From: Chloroflexota bacterium
Lineage (GTDB): Bacteria > Chloroflexota > Limnocylindria > P2-11E
Length of the DNA: 40,164 nt
Direction: 5' to 3'
Assembly (NCBI GenBank): GCA_005889295.1
Contig: VBEY01000239.1
Span: 1 to 40,164 of the forward strand
Shown here: positions 8,569-15,822 of the stretch, one piece after another
How positions within the stretch are numbered: the stretch's first letter is position 1
Layout: each line of letters begins with the position of its first letter
Translations under genes and position numbers: made by a program
The notes under the pieces: generated by a model
What the model saw: the letters and a program-made list of their open reading frames with translations, nothing else
Told to the model about the DNA's origin: nothing
Database searches by the model: none

Positions 8569-8575
8569 TAGCGTA
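8569..8575. promoter_or_regulatory. Overlapping, symmetrical -10 elements for divergent LCP and membrane-protein genes
   Basis: TAGCGTA reads TAGCGT on the plus strand (8569-8574) and TACGCT on the minus strand (8575-8570). The minus element ends 9 nt before the LCP GTG at 8560; the plus element ends 21 nt before the ATG at 8596. The divergent starts are only 35 nt apart, so one symmetrical hexamer could serve both directions. No -35 resembling TTGACA is evident. Confidence 0.5.
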
Positions 8576-8595
8576 CGAGACTCGGCGTCCCGAAG

Positions 8596-9087
8596 ATGGA
8601 GCGCCCGCTTCCGGCCGACTCCGCGACGCTGCGCGGCGCTCGCGCCGTGGGAATCGTCTGCGCCACCCTTTTCGTCCTCCCGGTGGTGCTGTCAATCGCG
8701 TTCCCCTCGGCGTTCCTCTTCCCGCCCTACAACCGGATCTACGAACGGATGATCGCGGCCGTCCTGCTGGCGTTCGGCCTGGGCCTCCTGCTCGCGCTTC
8801 GGGATCCAGTCCGTAACGCGGGCGTTTTCGCGGTCGTCGGACTCGCGACCGGACTTCTCGGAGGTGCGGTCGTCTACGCGCTCGTGGTCGACCGCGCGGA
8901 CCCGCTCCACTGGGTCGCCCAGGTCCCGATCCTCGCCGCCATCACGGCGACCCTCGTGGTGACATACACGCGTCTCCGTCGCCCCAACCCGATCGTGGTC
9001 CGCATCGTCGTCGCGGCCGTGGTCCTCCTGCCGTTCGCGTTTTTCCTTCACGACCTCGCGTACGCCGCATTCGTCGCGAACCGATAG
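8596..9087 (+). CDS. Hypothetical four-TM membrane protein
   Basis: 163 aa with four clear hydrophobic segments: ATLFVLPVVLSIAFPSAFLF, MIAAVLLAFGLGLLLAL, a long segment from VFAVVGLATGLLGGAVVYAL, and a C-terminal pair around ILAAITATLVVTY and VVAAVVLLPFAFFL. No catalytic motif or known domain is recognised. It starts 35 nt from the divergent LCP gene and ends 10 nt before the ABC ATPase gene, so it may share their transcript or a cell-envelope role. That is an inference from position only. Confidence 0.75.
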   Translation: MERPLPADSATLRGARAVGIVCATLFVLPVVLSIAFPSAFLFPPYNRIYERMIAAVLLAFGLGLLLALRDPVRNAGVFAVVGLATGLLGGAVVYALVVDRADPLHWVAQVPILAAITATLVVTYTRLRRPNPIVVRIVVAAVVLLPFAFFLHDLAYAAFVANR

Positions 9088-9090
9088 CGT
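9085..9090 (+). promoter_or_regulatory. -10 hexamer placed for a leaderless transcript of the ABC ATPase gene
   Basis: TAGCGT ends exactly 7 nt before ATG 9098, and no Shine-Dalgarno is present. This is the geometry expected if transcription starts at or next to the A of the start codon. It lies inside the stop region of the preceding gene, giving the ABC operon its own promoter. Confidence 0.45.
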
Positions 9091-9097
9091 TCTGGTC

Positions 9098-9856
9098 ATG
9101 ACGCCGATCGTGCAAGTCGCTGACCTGCGGAAGCGCTATGGGGAGATCGAGGCCGTCCGCGGGATCAGCTTCTTCGTCGAACCCGGAGAGGTCTTCGGCC
9201 TCCTCGGTCCGAACGGAGCAGGGAAGACGACCACCGTCGAGATCCTCGAAGGACTTCGAAAAGCTGATGGCGGTTCCGCGACCGTCGCCGGCGTGGACGT
9301 GTTCGCCGATCCCTCCGGGGTGAAGCGCCGCATCGGCGTCCAACTCCAAGCGAGCGCGTTCCCTGACAACCTGACCGCGCGCGAGACGGTCCGGTTCTTC
9401 GCGGCGTGCTATGACCTCGACGTTGACGAGCTGGCGCTCCTACGTCTGGTGGAGCTCGATGAGCGCGCCGGACAGCCGCAGGCGAAGCTCTCGGGCGGCC
9501 AGCGACAACGGCTCTCGATCGCGACGGCCCTCGTGAACCAGCCCCAGGTCCTCTTCCTCGACGAGCCGACCACCGGGCTCGACCCGCAGGCGCGACACAA
9601 CCTCTGGGCCCTGATCCGGAGCATCCAGGCCCGCGGTACCACGGTCTTCCTCACGACCCACTACCTCGATGAGGCCGAGATCCTGTGCGACCGGGTCGCG
9701 ATCATGGATCAGGGAAACATCGTCGCGCTCGATCCGCCGCGAAAGCTCATTGACGATCTCTTGGCGCGCGGGTTCACCAAGCCGGTCCTGCAGCAGAAGG
9801 CGAACCTCGAGGATGTCTTCCTCGCCCTCACGGGCCACGAGCTGCGCGAAGGGTGA
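9098..9856 (+). CDS. ABC-2 type transporter ATP-binding protein (DrrA-like)
   Basis: Cytoplasmic ATPase of a two-component exporter. All motifs are intact: Walker A GPNGAGKTT (38-46), Q-loop region (GVQLQASAFPDNLTA), signature LSGGQRQRL, Walker B VLFLDEPTTGLD, and H-loop TTHYLDEAE. At 252 aa it is shorter than the roughly 300-aa DrrA/CcmA-type proteins because the C-terminal extension is reduced. The stop overlaps the permease start by 4 nt (GTGA), indicating translational coupling. Cargo (drug, lipid or polysaccharide) cannot be read from sequence; proximity to the LCP gene makes an envelope role possible. Confidence 0.93.
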   Translation: MTPIVQVADLRKRYGEIEAVRGISFFVEPGEVFGLLGPNGAGKTTTVEILEGLRKADGGSATVAGVDVFADPSGVKRRIGVQLQASAFPDNLTARETVRFFAACYDLDVDELALLRLVELDERAGQPQAKLSGGQRQRLSIATALVNQPQVLFLDEPTTGLDPQARHNLWALIRSIQARGTTVFLTTHYLDEAEILCDRVAIMDQGNIVALDPPRKLIDDLLARGFTKPVLQQKANLEDVFLALTGHELREG

Positions 9857-10947
9857 GACAGACCCGTCGCCTCTTCGCGCTGCTTCTGCGCGCGTACCTT
9901 CGCGATCGCACGGCGCTCTTCTTCAGCCTCGTCGTTCCCCTGATGCTCATGGTGATCTTCGGCTACCTGAATCTCGGAGACTTCGGTCGGGTCGGTCTGG
10001 CGATCGACGATCAAGCGAAGAACCAATCGAGCGCGCAGTTCGTGCAGATCCTGAAGGGCATCGAGACGCTCCGGGTGAGTGAGCTTCCAGCGGATGAAGC
10101 CCTGAACATGGTCCGCCGGACCGAGCTCGACATGCTCGTCGTGATACCGCCAGACTTCGCGATCGCGCCGGCGCGACCCGGTCAAACGGTTCCGCAGATC
10201 GTCATCTACGGCGATGACGCCCGGCCGCAGCAGGTCGCCGTCGGCCGGCAGATCGTGGCGCAGGTCATCGATCGGCTCTCGTTCGCCGTGACGCAGACGG
10301 CGCCGGTCATCGCGGTGAAAGAAGAAACGATCCAGGGCGTGAGGCTCCGGTATGTCGACTTTCTGGTGCCCGGGATCCTCGGTATCAACATCATGCAGCT
10401 CGCCATTTTCTCGGTCGCCTTCGCGCTGGTGGCTGACAAGCAGAAAGGTGTCTTGCGCCGGATCATGGCGACGCCGGTACGCGTATCGAATCTGCTCGCC
10501 GCGCACGTGCTGACCCGACTCGTTATCGCCACCGGTCAGGTCGCCGTGCTGCTCCTTGTGGCGCTCGTGCTCTTCAACGTGACGATCGTGGGCGGGCTCG
10601 CGCCCCTTTTTGCCGTGGCGCTGCTGGGAACGATCCTCTTCCTCACGATCGGCTTCGCGCTGGCGGGCTGGGCCACGACCGAGAACCAGGTGCCGGCGAT
10701 CGCGCAGCTCATCACGCTTCCTCAGTTCTTCTTTTCCGGCGTGTTCTTCTCCAAGAACGCGGCGCCGGAGCTGATCCGGCCGGCAACGAACTGGCTCCCG
10801 CTCACATTGCTCAACGACGCCCTTCGCGAGATCAGCGTGCAGGGCGCGACGCTATGGGACGTGCGGGTCCAGATCCTCGGACTGCTCGTGTGGACGCTCG
10901 CTGGCTTCATCCTCGCGGTCCGCTTGTTCCGTTTCGAAAAGTTTTAG
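9853..10947 (+). CDS. ABC-2 type transporter permease
   Basis: Membrane partner of the preceding ATPase, 364 aa. One N-terminal membrane segment (TALFFSLVVPLMLMVIFGYL) is followed by an extracytoplasmic domain of about 140 residues and then about five membrane segments from YVDFLVPGILGINIMQLAIF onward, the ABC2_membrane_3 layout. The segment LPQFFFSGVFF followed by NWLPLTLLNDALREI is typical of the family. Starts with GTG at 9853, overlapping the ATPase stop. Its TAG stop overlaps the convergent Nudix gene stop by 4 nt, so no intrinsic terminator fits between them. Confidence 0.92.
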   Translation: MRQTRRLFALLLRAYLRDRTALFFSLVVPLMLMVIFGYLNLGDFGRVGLAIDDQAKNQSSAQFVQILKGIETLRVSELPADEALNMVRRTELDMLVVIPPDFAIAPARPGQTVPQIVIYGDDARPQQVAVGRQIVAQVIDRLSFAVTQTAPVIAVKEETIQGVRLRYVDFLVPGILGINIMQLAIFSVAFALVADKQKGVLRRIMATPVRVSNLLAAHVLTRLVIATGQVAVLLLVALVLFNVTIVGGLAPLFAVALLGTILFLTIGFALAGWATTENQVPAIAQLITLPQFFFSGVFFSKNAAPELIRPATNWLPLTLLNDALREISVQGATLWDVRVQILGLLVWTLAGFILAVRLFRFEKF

Positions 10948-11525
10948 TTCCCTAGCGCGTCGTGCACCACCCGGTGGACGATCGCGCGGAAGTGTCCCCA
11001 GTCGGCCCAGTCGCCGCCGATGTCCTCGGAATGGGCGGACGCGATCGTGTCGAGCCGCTCGGCGACTTCGTTCAGAGCGGAGGGCTCGATCTCGATCCAG
11101 CTCTCGATCTGCTCCGCTTCGTCACTCGTCTTGAAAGTCCCGCCGACCTCGGTGAGGAGAAAGGCGAACGAGTGGAAGAGTGGGGGACCGTCCGGATCGG
11201 CCACGTCCCGGTAGGTGATCCACGCCAGGAAGCGCTCGATCCGTGTCTCGAGTCCGGTCTCTTCGGTCGTCTCGCGGCGTAAAGCGTCGAGGATGCGCTC
11301 GCCGCGGTGGATGCCGCCTGTCGGCAGGCGGTGGGCGCCTCGCGGATAGAAGGTCTTTATGCAGAGGGGCACCCTCCCGCTCCGACGTCGCACCACCATG
11401 CAGACCTCGGCGAATCGGTCAGGGTTCTGGACGGGATCGAAGAACGGCCGAATCGCGACGTCCATGCGGCGCGGCTCGCCAAAGCGGGCCGCGATCTGGA
11501 CGATCTCCGCTTCGAGCTCCGCCAA
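10944..11525 (-). CDS. Nudix hydrolase family protein
   Basis: Hydrolyses a nucleoside diphosphate linked to another moiety; the substrate is unknown. The Nudix box is complete in spacing: GGIHRGERILDALRRETTEE followed by TGL, matching Gx5Ex7REUxEExGU except that the first U position is Thr. The preceding RLPTG is the usual lead-in. The protein is 193 aa. The start is TTG 11525, immediately after the stop of the cyclase gene. An internal ATG at 11465 (MDVAIRPFFDP) would still keep the whole Nudix fold. Co-transcription with a GGDEF protein hints at a nucleotide-signalling link, but housekeeping clean-up is equally possible. Confidence 0.82.
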   Translation of the reverse strand: MAELEAEIVQIAARFGEPRRMDVAIRPFFDPVQNPDRFAEVCMVVRRRSGRVPLCIKTFYPRGAHRLPTGGIHRGERILDALRRETTEETGLETRIERFLAWITYRDVADPDGPPLFHSFAFLLTEVGGTFKTSDEAEQIESWIEIEPSALNEVAERLDTIASAHSEDIGGDWADWGHFRAIVHRVVHDALGN

Positions 11526-12197
11526 TCACTCGCGATCGTACTTGCGCAGCACGTCCTCGAGCCCTTCACGCAGCAGCACGGCTTCCTTGGTCTTCTTCCG
11601 TTCGGCCAATGCCTTGAGGCGTGCGAGCTGCGCCGCGCTGTAGTAGGAGGACTTTAGGACCATATCGTCGCCGGGCGTCAGGCCGACCGTGTCGCCCCCC
11701 TGCTCTTTGGCGGCGTACAGCGCAAGATCCGCCTTGCGCATCAGGTCCTCGGGACCCTTCGCATCGCGCGGAATATTCGCGACGCCCACGCTCACGGTGC
11801 AACGCTGACCGCGGATGAGGACCTTCGCGATCGCGGCATCAAGATCGCGGCGGAGTCCGTCCGCGCGGAGGAAGGCCACCTCGACCGTGACACTCGGAGC
11901 GAGGACCGCGAACTCGTCGCCGCCGATGCGACCGAACGTCCACCGTTCGCGCTTTGCTGCCTTCGACAGCTCGACTGTAACGGCACCGATCGCGCGATCG
12001 CCGGCCTCGCGACCGTGTGTGGTGTTGAGCTCGTGCAGGTTGTCGAGGTCGAGCAGCAAAAGCGTGATCTGACTCTCCGCGCGTCCGTGTGACTCCTTCC
12101 AGACCATGTTTAGCGCGGCACCGAACGCCGGGCCGGTGAGGCATCCATCCTTGTCGAGCCGTATCCGAACGCTCTTGTCCTGCACTGCCCTGGCCAT
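11526..12197 (-). CDS. Soluble GGDEF-domain diguanylate cyclase
   Basis: Makes cyclic di-GMP from two GTP. The 223-aa protein is essentially one GGDEF domain with no sensor: LLLLDLDNLHELNTTHGREA (46-65, metal-binding Asp50), RIGGDEFAVL (90-99, intact GGDEF), TVSVGVA (134-140), ADLALYAAKEQGGDTVGL (156-173). There is no RxxD inhibitory site five residues before GGDEF, so product feedback is unlikely. A basic helical tail (LARLKALAERKKTKEA) follows. I chose ATG 12197, residue 10 of the longest frame, because GGAGG precedes it at 4 nt and a consensus promoter lies 27 nt upstream. Expression level may set activity, since no sensory domain is fused. Confidence 0.9.
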   Translation of the reverse strand: MARAVQDKSVRIRLDKDGCLTGPAFGAALNMVWKESHGRAESQITLLLLDLDNLHELNTTHGREAGDRAIGAVTVELSKAAKRERWTFGRIGGDEFAVLAPSVTVEVAFLRADGLRRDLDAAIAKVLIRGQRCTVSVGVANIPRDAKGPEDLMRKADLALYAAKEQGGDTVGLTPGDDMVLKSSYYSAAQLARLKALAERKKTKEAVLLREGLEDVLRKYDRE

Positions 12198-12223
12198 AAC
12201 ACCTCCAGCCGCGTAACGCCACA

Positions 12224-12252
12224 TATATATATCTCAGACATAAGTACGTCAA
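12224..12252 (-). promoter_or_regulatory. Consensus housekeeping promoter of the diguanylate cyclase gene
   Basis: Reading the minus strand, TTGACG (12252-12247) is followed by a 17-nt spacer and TATATA (12229-12224). The expected transcript would start near 12217, giving a leader of about 20 nt that carries the GGAGG of the cyclase gene. This AT-rich patch stands out from its surroundings and is the best match to a full -35/-10 promoter in the window. Confidence 0.7.
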
Positions 12253-12257
12253 TAACC

Positions 12258-12278
12258 TGCGGCTCCTTCGGTGCCGCA
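12258..12278. repeat. Hairpin upstream of the cyclase promoter
   Basis: TGCGGCTCC-TTC-GGTGCCGCA forms a 9-bp stem with one T-T mismatch and a 3-nt loop. It sits just upstream of the cyclase -35 element. It has no T tract on the plus strand. It might bind a regulator as DNA or be a remnant terminator. The remainder of 12279-12482 holds no gene I can support. Confidence 0.3.
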
Positions 12279-12482
12279 CCGACACGATCCGAGCAAGATC
12301 CGATCGCGAGCCGGATGGAAAAGGCCTAGCCGAGACGCACGACCGGTTCGCGGAACTCCTTGTCGTCAGTGATGTCGTGCTCGGATGCCCCAGGCGCGAG
12401 GCAGCTAGCGGGCCGCCTTCCGGTTGGCGCGAAGCTCGATGACGCTCGTGCCCGGATGCTTCTCGAAATCGCGCGCACCTCG

Positions 12483-12488
12483 TACACT
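12483..12488 (+). promoter_or_regulatory. -10 element of the ileS T-box leader
   Basis: TACACT at 12483-12488 would start transcription near 12495, about 12 nt before the first hairpin of the T-box. The same hexamer is used on the opposite strand upstream of the tetR gene. No clear -35 is visible at the usual distance. Confidence 0.4.
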
Positions 12489-12494
12489 CGTCGC

Positions 12495-12653
12495 ACAAGC
12501 GTGTAAGGGGCCATCCACCCCGAGCTGCCGGAAGAAGACGAGTAGAACCGGCCGGACCGCGCACCGTTACCGGCGCAGCGAGTGGACGCAGGCCGCGTCA
12601 ACTCGGGTGGTACCACGGCGTGCGGCCGTCCCGAGAAGTCGGGACGGCTTTTT
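12495..12653 (+). ncRNA. T-box riboswitch (ultrashort stem I, isoleucine specifier) controlling ileS
   Basis: The leader senses uncharged tRNA-Ile. Its landmarks run in the usual order. A minimal stem I, GGGG-CCAUCCA-CCCC (12507-12521), presents an AUC codon (12513-12515) in its loop. Stem II, GCCGG/CCGGC (12527-12531 with 12548-12552), encloses an AGUAGAA S-turn-like motif. The antiterminator pairs CUCGGG (12602-12607) with CCCGAG (12630-12635) and ACGGC with GCCGU, with the 7-nt bulge UGGUACC (12608-12614) containing the UGGU that pairs with the tRNA acceptor end. The competing terminator is separate below. Binding of uncharged tRNA would favour the antiterminator and ileS transcription. 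The T-box core and terminator are certain by eye; the stem I specifier is inferred from pairing. Confidence 0.92.
12625..12653 (+). terminator. Intrinsic terminator of the ileS T-box
   Basis: GCCGTCCCGA (12625-12634), loop GAAG, TCGGGACGGC (12639-12648), followed by TTTTT and GTTTG. A 10-bp GC-rich stem plus T tract is a strong Rho-independent terminator. Its 5-prime arm overlaps the 3-prime side of the antiterminator (12625-12635), so the two folds are mutually exclusive. Confidence 0.93.
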
Positions 12654-12674
12654 GTTTGTGCGAGGAGATCGAGC

Positions 12675-15600
12675 ATGGCGAAGGCGAGCGAAAGAGCGCG
12701 ATTCCGGCCGGTCGGCGGGAAGCTCGACCTGGCCGAGGTCGACCACCGCGTCCTCGATCTCTGGGAGCGCGAGGACACCTTCAACCTGCTCCGAAAGAAG
12801 AACGCCGGCGGGCCACGCTTCTCGTTCATTGACGGACCGATCACGGCGAACGTCGAGGGGATGGGGATCCATCACGCCTGGGCGCGCACCTATAAAGACG
12901 TCTACCAGCGCTACAAGGCGATGCGCGGCTTCGATCAGCGTTACCAAAACGGCTTCGACTGCCAGGGTCTCTGGGTTGAGGTGCAGGTCGAGCGCGAGCT
13001 GAACCTCAACAGCAAACGCGATATCGAGACGTACGGCATCGCGAAGTTCTCCGACGCCTGCCGCGCGCGCGTGGATCGCTCCGCCGCGGCGATCACCAAG
13101 CACTCCATCCGCATGGGCCAGTGGATGGATTGGGCGAACTCGTACTTCACGTACACCGACCTGAACATCTCGCACATCTGGCACGTCCTGAAGCTCTGCC
13201 AGGAAAAGGGTTGGCTCTACAAGGGCCATCGCTCGATGCCCTGGTGCGCGCGATGCGGCACCGCCCTGTCCCAGCACGAGATGATCGACAGCTACCGCGA
13301 GATGACGCATTTGAGCGTCTACGTCCGGTTCCCGATCGAAGGACGGAAGAATGAGTCGTTCCTCGTTTGGACCACGACGCCGTGGACGCTTCCCGCGAAC
13401 GTCGCGCTCGCCATCAATCCGGACATCGAGTACGTGCGTGTAGAAGTGGGCGACGAGGCATTCATCGTTGCCAAGGCGGCCGCCGAGCAAATCTTTGAGC
13501 GCGCGGTGATCAGGAACCAAACCGCAATAGAGGCCCGTTCCCTGCTGGGCCTTCGCTACACGGGCCCATTCGACGGGCTGCCAGCCTCGAGCGAAGGCGT
13601 CGTCGGCCACCGCGTCATCGAGTGGAAAGATGTCACGGCCGCAGAGGGGACCGGGCTCGTCCACATCGCTCCCGGCTGCGGTGCCGAGGACTTCGCGCTC
13701 TCGAAGACCGAGAAGCTGCCCGTTCTCGTGCCGATCGACGAGATGGCTCGTTTCGTGAAGGGTTATGACTGGCTCGAGGGCAAGGACGCGCGGGATGTCG
13801 CGCGCGAGATCGCCGACGACCTCGAGAAGCGAGGCCGTCTCTTCCGTGCTGCCGACTACACGCACCGGTATCCCGACTGCTGGCGGTGCCACGAAGAGAT
13901 CGTCTTCCGCGTCGACGACGAGTGGTTCATCTCGATGGAGGAGCTCCGACCGAAGCTCATGGCCGCGGCCGAAAAGGTGACCTGGCTACCCCCCGCCGCG
14001 GGACGGCGGATGCAGAACTGGCTGCACAACATGGGCGATTGGAACATCAGCCGCAAGCGCTACTGGGGCCTCCCTCTTCCTTTCTATACGTGCGCGAACG
14101 GCCACTTCTTCGTCGTCGGGAGCGAGGAGGAGCTGCGGAAGCTCGCGAAGCGCGGCCTCGACAGGCTTCGCGAGCTGCACCGCCCGTGGATCGACGACGT
14201 CGTGGTCGGCTGCCCAACGTGCGGGGCGGATAGCAAGCGGGTGAAGGAGGTCGGTGACTGTTGGCTCGATGCCGGCATCGTCCCTTTCTCGACGCTCGAC
14301 TGGCTGCACGACAAGGATTACTGGGCGCGGTGGTTCCCGGCCGACTACATCGTCGAGATGGTCGAGCAGGTCCGGTTGTGGTTCTACTCGCAGCTTTTCT
14401 TTTCCGTAGTACTCACTGGCGAGGCACCGTACAAGGTCTGCCAGTCATTCCAGCCAATGCTCGCGGCACCGGGCGAGGAGTTCCACAAGTCCGGCGGCAA
14501 CATGGTCGATCTCTACGAAGCCTGCGAGCTCGTCGGCGCGGACGCGATCCGCTGGATCGTGGCGCGCGAGGACCTGCAGGAGATCATGTATTTCGGGTGG
14601 CCGCCGTTCGAGGATTTCAAGCGAAAGCTGCTCGTCCTCTGGAACACATATTCCTTCTTTGTCCGGTATGCGACCTTGGATCAATTCGACCCGTCCGAGA
14701 AGCAGGTCCCGATCGCGGAACGGCCACTCCTGGACCGCTGGGTGCTCTCGACGCTCGCCCGGCTCGTCGCGGAGTCGCGCGCATTGATGGACGCCTACGA
14801 CGTGCGAGCCGTCGTCTTCAAGCTCGAGGCGTTCTGGGACGACCTCTCGACGTGGTATCTGCGCCGCAATCGTCCGCGCTTCTGGAAGGCCCGCTCGGAG
14901 CGTGACTCCCTCGCCGCGTACCAGACGCTGTACGAAGCGCTCACCACGCTGATCCGGCTGCTCGCTCCGGTGACGCCCTTCCTCGCCGAGGATATGTATC
15001 AGGGCGTGGTTCGTGAGGCGTCGCCGAGCGCCGAGGCGTCTGTCCACCTTACGGCGTACCCGGAGGAATGTCCCGAACGAGTCGATGAAGATCTCGAGCG
15101 GCGGATGCGGGCCGCGCGCCGCGTGGTCGAGCTGGGTCGAGCCGCTCGTTCCTCGGCGGGCGTGAAGACGCGGATGCCGCTGTCGAAGCTCATCGTCGTC
15201 TTCGACGCGAACGACCGCGACCGTGGGGCGCTCGACACCGGCTCGGAGCTGGCCGACATCGTGAAGGACGAGCTCAACGTAAAAGCGATCGAGATCCGAG
15301 ACGCCGCGGAAGGTCTCGTAAGGGAGACGGTGAAGCCGGACCTCAAGGTGCTCGGGCCGAAGCTCGGCAAGGACCTCCCACGAGTGCGACAGGCGCTCGC
15401 CGAGGGACGGTACGAGCGTCGTGATGGAACGATCAGGGTCGAGGGCTTCGAGCTGTCGGACACAGAGGTCCTCCTGTCACACGAGGGCGCGCCCGGCCAT
15501 GCCGTTGGTCGCGACGCGGGTGCCATCGTCGCGCTCGAAACCAAGGTCACCCCGGAGCTCGAGCTCGAAGGGCTCGCTCGCGAGCTCGCGCATCACCTGA

Positions 15601-15812
15601 ACAACCTCCGCAAGGAGGCGGGCCTCGAAATCTCCGACCGCATCGCGCTTCGCTATTCAGGTCCCATCTCGCGCGCGTTCGAGCGGTACGGCGACTTCAT
15701 CGCGCAGGAAGCGCTCGCCACGAGCATCAAAGAGGGGCTCCACGACCGCGGCCACAAGTGGGAGGGCGAGCTGAACGGGGTGCCGGGCAAGCTCGAGCTG
15801 GAGAAAGCGTGA
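12675..15812 (+). CDS. ileS: Isoleucyl-tRNA synthetase, type 2, with GXHH-type HIGH motif
   Basis: Charges tRNA-Ile with isoleucine; 1045 aa, full length. ATG 12675 has GAGGAG 7 nt upstream and follows the T-box terminator. Class I signatures are present but altered: the HIGH region reads GPITANVEGMGIHHAW (54-69), giving GIHH, and the KMSKS loop reads EEFHKSGGNMV (601-611). The CP1 editing domain is intact (LVWTTTPWTLPANVALAINP and GTGLVHIAPGCGAEDF). The zinc-type segment PWCARCGTALSQ and the C-terminal DUF5915 domain (TPELELEGLARELAHHLNNL) mark the type 2, eukaryote-like clade. Type 2 enzymes, and especially GXHH variants, are known for mupirocin resistance; whether this one is resistant is inference. 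The frame is intact and shows no sign of decay. Confidence 0.96.
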   Translation: MAKASERARFRPVGGKLDLAEVDHRVLDLWEREDTFNLLRKKNAGGPRFSFIDGPITANVEGMGIHHAWARTYKDVYQRYKAMRGFDQRYQNGFDCQGLWVEVQVERELNLNSKRDIETYGIAKFSDACRARVDRSAAAITKHSIRMGQWMDWANSYFTYTDLNISHIWHVLKLCQEKGWLYKGHRSMPWCARCGTALSQHEMIDSYREMTHLSVYVRFPIEGRKNESFLVWTTTPWTLPANVALAINPDIEYVRVEVGDEAFIVAKAAAEQIFERAVIRNQTAIEARSLLGLRYTGPFDGLPASSEGVVGHRVIEWKDVTAAEGTGLVHIAPGCGAEDFALSKTEKLPVLVPIDEMARFVKGYDWLEGKDARDVAREIADDLEKRGRLFRAADYTHRYPDCWRCHEEIVFRVDDEWFISMEELRPKLMAAAEKVTWLPPAAGRRMQNWLHNMGDWNISRKRYWGLPLPFYTCANGHFFVVGSEEELRKLAKRGLDRLRELHRPWIDDVVVGCPTCGADSKRVKEVGDCWLDAGIVPFSTLDWLHDKDYWARWFPADYIVEMVEQVRLWFYSQLFFSVVLTGEAPYKVCQSFQPMLAAPGEEFHKSGGNMVDLYEACELVGADAIRWIVAREDLQEIMYFGWPPFEDFKRKLLVLWNTYSFFVRYATLDQFDPSEKQVPIAERPLLDRWVLSTLARLVAESRALMDAYDVRAVVFKLEAFWDDLSTWYLRRNRPRFWKARSERDSLAAYQTLYEALTTLIRLLAPVTPFLAEDMYQGVVREASPSAEASVHLTAYPEECPERVDEDLERRMRAARRVVELGRAARSSAGVKTRMPLSKLIVVFDANDRDRGALDTGSELADIVKDELNVKAIEIRDAAEGLVRETVKPDLKVLGPKLGKDLPRVRQALAEGRYERRDGTIRVEGFELSDTEVLLSHEGAPGHAVGRDAGAIVALETKVTPELELEGLARELAHHLNNLRKEAGLEISDRIALRYSGPISRAFERYGDFIAQEALATSIKEGLHDRGHKWEGELNGVPGKLELEKA

Positions 15813-15822
15813 GCTAGCCGCC

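Noticed and set aside
12567-13892. 441-codon frame antisense to ileS
   Set aside because: Overlaps a certain synthetase gene and the T-box terminator; no recognisable domain.
12675-15812. IleRS as a decayed gene because HIGH and KMSKS are not canonical
   Set aside because: The altered motifs fit a known variant type, and length, editing domain and C-terminal domain are intact.
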